Position numbers and translations under genes: made by a program
Part shown: positions 59,779 through 64,000 of the stretch, in pieces
How the letters are laid out: each line of letters opens with the position of its first letter
Numbering within the stretch: position 1 is the stretch's first letter
The notes under the pieces: model-generated
Told to the model about the DNA's origin: nothing
What the model saw: only the letters and a program-made list of their open reading frames with translations
Database searches by the model: none
NCBI GenBank assembly: GCA_014647935.1
Contig: BMQD01000014.1
Coordinates: 124,001-188,000, forward strand
Reading direction: 5' to 3'
DNA length: 64,000 nt
Source of the DNA: Planomonospora parontospora
GTDB taxonomy: Bacteria; Actinomycetota; Actinomycetes; Streptosporangiales; Streptosporangiaceae

Positions 59779-60726
59779 AGTCCAGACGCTGCTGACAAGC
59801 GCACATCACTTCTCGTCTGGGGCGCGCTGGCGATCGTCTACGTCGTCTGGGGCTCCACCTACCTGGCCATCATGATCGTCATCGAGACGGTCCCCCCGCT
59901 GCTCAGCGGCGCCATGCGGTTCACCGTGGCCGCGCTGGTCCTGGCCGCCGCGATCCTGGCCCTGCGCGGCCGGGAGGCCTTCCGGATGACCGCCCGCGAG
60001 GCGGGGGGCGCGGCGCTCGTGGGCTTCCTCCTGCTGACCGGAGGGAACGGCATGGTGGCGCTGGCCGAGCAGCACATCTCCAGCGGGCTGGCGGCCCTGC
60101 TGGTGGCCTCGGTCCCGCTCTGGCTGGTGGTCCTGCGGATCATCGCCCGGGACCGGCCGCGGGTGCTCACGCTGACCGGCGTGCTCATCGGGTTCGGCGG
60201 GGTCGCCGGGCTCTCCCTGGCCGGCGGGGACGCCGCCTCGGACGGCGCGGGCATCGTGATCATCCTGCTCGCGTCCGTCTCGTGGTCGGTCGGGTCGTTC
60301 CTGTCCGCCCGGATCCCGATGCCCGCCAACCCCTTCTCCGCGAGCGCGGTCGAGATGGCGGCGGGCGGCGCCGGGCTGCTGCTGACCGGCCTGACGCTGG
60401 GCGAGCGCCTGGACCCGGCCGCCGTCTCCGGGCGGTCCTGGACCGCGCTGGCCTACCTGGTCGTGATGGGGTCGCTGGTCGCCTTCACGTCGTACGTGTG
60501 GCTGCTGGGCAACGCGCCCATCTCCCTGGTCTCCACCTACGCCTACGTCAACCCGGTCGTGGCGGTCGCCCTGGGCGCGCTGGTGCTGAGCGAGCCGGTG
60601 ACCGGTTCGATGGTCGCCGCCGGTCTGGTGATCGTCGTCGGCGTCGCGCTGGTCGTCTCCACCGAGCGGCGCGGCAGGCGGGCCGTCCCGGAGCAGGAGG
60701 CCGAGCCGGAGCCCGCGACCGCGTAG
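59776..60726 (+). CDS. EamA/DMT-family transporter (YedA-like)
   Basis: The 316-residue protein has ten helices in two EamA repeats. Landmarks are YVVWGSTYLAIMIVIETVPP (residues 16-35), the loop GNGMVALAEQHISSGLAALL, and the second repeat with SVSWSVGSFLSARI and STYAYVNPVVAVALGALVLSEP. It is closest in pattern to YedA-type exporters of drugs and metabolites. The charged C-terminal tail (RRGRRAVPEQEAEPEPATA) is cytosolic. Confidence 0.92.
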   Translation: MSPDAADKRTSLLVWGALAIVYVVWGSTYLAIMIVIETVPPLLSGAMRFTVAALVLAAAILALRGREAFRMTAREAGGAALVGFLLLTGGNGMVALAEQHISSGLAALLVASVPLWLVVLRIIARDRPRVLTLTGVLIGFGGVAGLSLAGGDAASDGAGIVIILLASVSWSVGSFLSARIPMPANPFSASAVEMAAGGAGLLLTGLTLGERLDPAAVSGRSWTALAYLVVMGSLVAFTSYVWLLGNAPISLVSTYAYVNPVVAVALGALVLSEPVTGSMVAAGLVIVVGVALVVSTERRGRRAVPEQEAEPEPATA

Positions 60727-60863
60727 GCCTTCGGGCGGACGGATCCGAGGGGCGGACGGGTCCTGGTCACGGCGGGAAGCCGGTCCGGGAACGGCCCCTC
60801 CCGGCCAGGTCGGGCGCCGGGCCCGGAGGCGGCGTCGTCCGCCGCGCCGGGCCCGGGACGCCG

Positions 60864-61925
60864 TCAGGCGTTCCTGAAGGCCGCGGCGGCGGCCAGGAAG
60901 GTGTCGTTGGCCTCGGGCGTGCCGATGGAGATCCGCGCCCCCTCGCCCGCGAAGGGACGCACGGCCACCCCCTCGGCCGCGCACGCCTGCGCGAAGTCGA
61001 GCGTGCGCCCGCCCAGCCGGAGCCAGACGAAGTTGGCCTCGGTGACGGGCACCGTCCAGCCCTGCGCGAGGAGCTCATCGCGGACGCGGGTGCGCTCCTT
61101 CACCACCGCGTCGACCCGCTCCAGCAGCTCGTCCTCGGCCGCGAGGGACGCGACGGCGGCGGCCTGGGCGAGGTGGTTGACCGCGAAGGGAACCATCGTC
61201 TTGCGCACGGCAGCCGCCACCGGCTCGTTCGCGATCAGGTAGCCCACCCGCAGGCCCGCCAGGCCGTACGCCTTGGAGAAGGTGCGCAGCACGGCCACGT
61301 TGGGCCGCTCGCGGTAGACCGTGAGGCCGTCGGTCACGTCGGCGTCCCTGACGTACTCCCGGTAGGCCTCGTCCAGCACGACCAGCACGTCCTCCGGCAC
61401 CCGGTCCAGGAACGCCGCCAGCTCGCCCGAGCGCACGACCGTGCCGGTGGGGTTGTTCGGGTTGCAGACGAAGACCATGCGGGTGGCGGGGGTGATCGCC
61501 TCGGCCATCGCCTCCAGGTGATGGGTCTCATCGGCCAGCGGGACCCGGACCGAGGTCGCCCCGGCCAGGTCGGCCAGGAGCGGGTAGGCCTCGAACGAGC
61601 GCCAGGCGTAGACCACCTCGGCGCCCGGCTCGCTCACCGTCTCGAAGAGCTGCTGGGCCACGGTGACCGAGCCCGCGCCGAGCGCGACGTGCTCGGGCGG
61701 CACGCCGTACCGCTCGGCGAGCGCCTCGGTGAGGGCGGTCGCCGCGGGGTCGGGATAGCGGTGGATCTCCGCCGCGGCCCGTGCGACCGCCTCGACCACC
61801 GAAGGCAGCGGGTCGTAGGGGGATTCGTTGGACGAGAGCTTGTAGGACCGGCCGTCGGGGGAGACCACGGCCTTGCCCGCCCTGTAGGGGGGCATCGTGT
61901 CCAGGATCGCGCGGAAACGAGGCAT
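60864..61925 (-). CDS. hisC: Histidinol-phosphate/aromatic aminotransferase
   Basis: The 353-residue class I/II PLP enzyme has the HisC start [16 protein letters not shown], a tyrosine-binding [10 protein letters not shown] (about residues 157-166), the Schiff-base Lys in [18 protein letters not shown] and a C-terminal Arg in [11 protein letters not shown]. The actinobacterial branch includes Pat, an aromatic aminotransferase; a lone copy away from other his genes favours that role, so the symbol is tentative. The start is ATG 61925. Confidence 0.88.
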   Translation of the reverse strand: MPRFRAILDTMPPYRAGKAVVSPDGRSYKLSSNESPYDPLPSVVEAVARAAAEIHRYPDPAATALTEALAERYGVPPEHVALGAGSVTVAQQLFETVSEPGAEVVYAWRSFEAYPLLADLAGATSVRVPLADETHHLEAMAEAITPATRMVFVCNPNNPTGTVVRSGELAAFLDRVPEDVLVVLDEAYREYVRDADVTDGLTVYRERPNVAVLRTFSKAYGLAGLRVGYLIANEPVAAAVRKTMVPFAVNHLAQAAAVASLAAEDELLERVDAVVKERTRVRDELLAQGWTVPVTEANFVWLRLGGRTLDFAQACAAEGVAVRPFAGEGARISIGTPEANDTFLAAAAAFRNA

Positions 61926-61986
61926 GGCCTTACCTTATGAGGAGCGGACGGATGGGGCATCATCCTGCGAGACTGGAGGCACGAGC

Positions 61987-62631
61987 ATGCCCGACCGGGA
62001 GGACGACATGAGCGCCGCACCGCTGTCCGAGACCGGGCTCCGCCCGGAGCCTTCGGTGTGGGATCCTCTGCCCGACTGGGTCCTCCCGCCGCGGGGCGGC
62101 TTCACCGCCGACGACCTGGACCGGCTTCCCGGGATCCCCCCGCACACCGAGCTCATCGATGGCACTCTCGTCTTCGTGAGCCCCCAGACCAACTTCCACA
62201 TGTCGACGCTCTTCCTCCTGGAGAGCGGCTTGCGGCGTGCGGTCCCCCGCGACCTGGCGGTCCGCCGCGAGATGACCGTGACGCTGGGGCGGCGGCAGCG
62301 GCCCGAGCCCGACCTCCTGGTCGTGCGCGCCGACGCCGTCCGGGGGGCGCGGCAGACCACATATGAGCCGCAGGACGTCGTGCTCGCCGTCGAGGTCGTC
62401 TCCGCCGAGTCGGAGATCCGCGACCGCGAGCGCAAGCCCCGGCTCTACGCGGAGAGCGGCATCCCCCACTTCTGGCTCGTGGAGAACGACGGCGACCGGC
62501 CCGTGGTGCACGTCTACGAGCTGGACGCCGCGACCAGGGTCTACGTCGCCACCGGGATCCATCGCAGCAGGCTCAAGCTCGACGCGCCCTTCCCCATCGA
62601 CGTCGACCTGACGGAGATCGACCGGTTCTGA
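61987..62631 (+). CDS. Uma2-family (DUF820) putative restriction endonuclease
   Basis: The 214-residue protein has the Uma2 fold with the PD-(D/E)xK nuclease residues: the PEPDLLVV segment, VLAVEVVSAESEIRDRERKPRLYAESGIPHFWLVE with the catalytic Glu and Lys, and ELIDGTLVFVSPQ near the N-terminus. Such genes are very common in streptomycetes and cyanobacteria, and their role is unproven despite the nuclease fold. Two starts have ribosome binding sites: ATG 61987 (GGAGG, chosen) and ATG 62008 (GGAGG 6 nt before). It is divergent from hisC. Confidence 0.9.
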   Translation: MPDREDDMSAAPLSETGLRPEPSVWDPLPDWVLPPRGGFTADDLDRLPGIPPHTELIDGTLVFVSPQTNFHMSTLFLLESGLRRAVPRDLAVRREMTVTLGRRQRPEPDLLVVRADAVRGARQTTYEPQDVVLAVEVVSAESEIRDRERKPRLYAESGIPHFWLVENDGDRPVVHVYELDAATRVYVATGIHRSRLKLDAPFPIDVDLTEIDRF

Positions 62632-62687
62632 CTCCGGCGGCGGCCGGGTGCGGCCGCGGACGCCGCCCGGCTCCCCCGGGCTCCGGG

Positions 62688-63356
62688 TCAGTCCTTGAGC
62701 GAGCGGAGCATCGGCGGGTGGAGGTTCTCCGCCGGGCCCCGGCGGTAGAGCTTGGCGGGGCGGCCGCCGTCGCGGGTGGTGGTCCGGCCGGTGGGGATCA
62801 GGAAGCCCTCGGCCTTGGTGACCTTGCGATGGAAGTTGCGCGGGTCCAGCGGCCGGCCCCAGACGATCTCGTAGACCCGGCGCAGGTCCGCGACCGTGAA
62901 CTCCGGCGGGCAGAAGGCCGCCCCCAGCGAGCTGTACTCCAGCTTGGCGCGGGCCCGCTCGACGCCGTCGACCATGATGCGCCGGTGGTCGAAGGCCATC
63001 GAGGTCAGCGCGGCGACCGGCTGCCAGCTCATGTGCGCCTCGGTGGAGGCGGGCAGGTCGGGGGCGAGCCCGAGGTAGGCGACGCTCAGCACCCGCTGGC
63101 GAGGGTCGCGGTCGGGATAGCCGTAGGTCTGCAGCTGCTCCAGGTGGACCGGGGCGCCCGGCAGGCCGGCCCGTTCGGCGAGCACGCGGGCCGCGGCGGC
63201 GGGCAGGTCCTCGTCGAGCTGGATGAAGCCGCCCGACAGCGCCCAGTGCCCCTCGTACGGCGGCCGGTCCCGCCGCCAGACGAGCGCGCTCAGCGCCTGG
63301 CAGCGCACCGTGAGCACGACCAGGTCCACGCTGACGGGAATGCGGGGCACCACCAC
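62688..63356 (-). CDS. NrtR-like regulator with degenerate NUDIX domain
   Basis: The 222-residue protein has an N-terminal NUDIX fold (about 5-140) and a C-terminal NrtR-type winged helix (ADLRRVYEIVWGRPLDPRNF; FHRKVTKAEGFLIPTGR). The NUDIX box reads GFIQLDEDLPAAAARVLAER, so the REUxEE core is RVLAER and one catalytic Glu is missing. It is more likely a sensor than a hydrolase. NrtR-type proteins sense ADP-ribose-related ligands and control NAD metabolism. GTG 63356 is favoured since TAACGT (63369-63364) lies 7 nt upstream; GTG 63365 is also in frame. Confidence 0.88.
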   Translation of the reverse strand: MVVPRIPVSVDLVVLTVRCQALSALVWRRDRPPYEGHWALSGGFIQLDEDLPAAAARVLAERAGLPGAPVHLEQLQTYGYPDRDPRQRVLSVAYLGLAPDLPASTEAHMSWQPVAALTSMAFDHRRIMVDGVERARAKLEYSSLGAAFCPPEFTVADLRRVYEIVWGRPLDPRNFHRKVTKAEGFLIPTGRTTTRDGGRPAKLYRRGPAENLHPPMLRSLKD

Positions 63357-63375
63357 GGCAGGCACGTTACACCGC

Positions 63376-64000
63376 TCAGACGTCGATGCGGACGTGCAGC
63401 GGCTCGGCCGCCGTGCGCCCGTCGGGAGCGGCCACCTCGATCCGCACCCACGTGCCGGCGGGCACCTGCGTCCAGTCGAAGGGGACCCAGGCGGTCATCA
63501 GCCTGTCGGGGGTGTCGGGGGGCGGCGCCGCCAGGTTCACCCCGGCGACCTCGGCGGTCCTGGGCGCGTCCTGCCCCTCCCAGGTGATCGTCACCTTGCC
63601 GCCCAGCTGCAGATCGTAGCCGCGGAGCTCGATGCCGTCGCGGATGTCGTGCCCCGCGCGCACGGCCTCCACCGGGATCGGCCGCCCCGCGTCACCGGCC
63701 ATCTCCTCCGACAGCGACGGGGAGCCGCAGGTGAAGAAGTCGCTCCACATGTAGGAGACGACCTTGGACACGTAGCGGCCGACCTGCGTGACGGCCTGGT
63801 CCAGGCGGTCCTTGTCGGTGCGGCCCCGGGAGCCGGTCCTGGTGCCGCACGCCTCGGTCCCGGACGGCTCGAACGCCTCCACGTTGGCCCAGAGCTGCAC
63901 GTCGTGGCCCTGTTCGACCATCCGCGTCCGCGCCGCGGCCATCTCCCGGTAGTAGTCGCGGGTCGAGCCGTGGTAGGCCTCCCCGTTGGTCTTCTCGCCG
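63376..64000 (-). CDS. DUF4434-like protein, C-terminal part (5' end outside window)
   Basis: The frame enters from the right edge and ends at 63376, about 208 residues. The visible part begins GEKTNGEAYHGSTRDYYREM and has QLWANVEAFEPSG, VGRYVSKVVSYMWSDFFT and then a beta-rich C-terminal domain (IELRGYDLQLGGKVTITWEG; TWVRIEVAAPDGRTAAEPLHV). The first part resembles DUF4434 TIM-barrel proteins, related to glycoside hydrolases; the last 90 residues look like a Greek-key module. Assignment is moderate because the N-terminus is missing. Confidence 0.6.
   Translation of the reverse strand, partial: GEKTNGEAYHGSTRDYYREMAAARTRMVEQGHDVQLWANVEAFEPSGTEACGTRTGSRGRTDKDRLDQAVTQVGRYVSKVVSYMWSDFFTCGSPSLSEEMAGDAGRPIPVEAVRAGHDIRDGIELRGYDLQLGGKVTITWEGQDAPRTAEVAGVNLAAPPPDTPDRLMTAWVPFDWTQVPAGTWVRIEVAAPDGRTAAEPLHVRIDV

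Overview
The window is high-GC DNA (roughly 70% or more, with G or C at almost every third codon position) from an actinomycete. Many starts look leaderless (TANNNT followed 6 to 8 nt later by ATG or GTG). The gene families point to a filamentous actinobacterium, probably the Streptosporangiales (Streptosporangium or Nonomuraea relatives): Streptomyces-type DUF4429/SHOCT, DUF3151, PucR-type regulators, several group-specific ECF sigma factors and a multi-HAMP hybrid kinase. The genus is an inference from gene content, not from a marker gene. I saw no rRNA, tRNA, CRISPR array, prophage or transposase.

Layout. 1-1077 is the 3' part of a cytochrome P450. 1453-4377 is a tightly overlapping three-gene cassette (Abi_2/HEPN RNase-like protein, HTH-containing N6-adenine DNA methylase, single-TRD HsdS-like specificity subunit) with no HsdR; it is the best defence-system candidate here. 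4387-9076 carries a PCD-VOC fusion, an ECF41-type sigma factor translationally coupled to an AhpD-like partner, a PucR regulator with an array of palindromes in its promoter region, and a membrane-anchored protein of unknown function. 9336-20216 holds an aspartate aminotransferase, DUF4429, a secreted HNH nuclease, a CorA transporter, a flavin monooxygenase, an MMPL transporter, and a BenE transporter divergent from a cupin-type XRE regulator over a clear dyad operator. 20287-28317 holds a SRPBCC protein, an MFS transporter, an AlkZ-like protein, a decayed stretch with two gene remnants, an MBL hydrolase, a membrane protein split by a frameshift in a run of eight C, a secreted protein and an RlmA-type rRNA methyltransferase.

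28494-36330 has an S9 peptidase and a signalling block: a SpoIIE-type PP2C phosphatase divergent from a cytoplasmic multi-HAMP hybrid histidine kinase, followed by a response regulator. 36409-38269 is an ABC-F antibiotic-resistance-type gene behind a 7-codon leader ORF with attenuator-like hairpins. 38353-39371 is a VOC/TetR pair behind nested TGACCTnAGGTCA palindromes. 39782-44120 has an NYN-domain RNase-like protein and a protein that fuses an ECF sigma factor, a zinc-finger anti-sigma domain, a membrane helix and an extracytoplasmic domain.

44252-55014 is mostly housekeeping: pyrE, fba, DUF3151, purA, a glycerophosphodiesterase, a second CorA, purD, purC and a murA paralogue. 55223-56527 is a winged-helix regulator. 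56560-58917 is an ECF42-type sigma factor whose C-terminus is fused to a tyrosine-recombinase-like domain lacking catalytic residues, preceded by its DGPF partner gene. A 26-bp perfect inverted repeat separates that pair from a divergent DUF998 gene. The window ends with an EamA transporter, a HisC-like aminotransferase, a Uma2 nuclease, an NrtR-like NUDIX regulator and a partial DUF4434-like gene.

The most distinctive points are the HEPN/methylase/specificity cassette, the sigma-recombinase fusion, the sigma/anti-sigma single polypeptide, an ECF41-consensus promoter lying inside the longest reading frame of its own sigma gene, and the ABC-F leader peptide.
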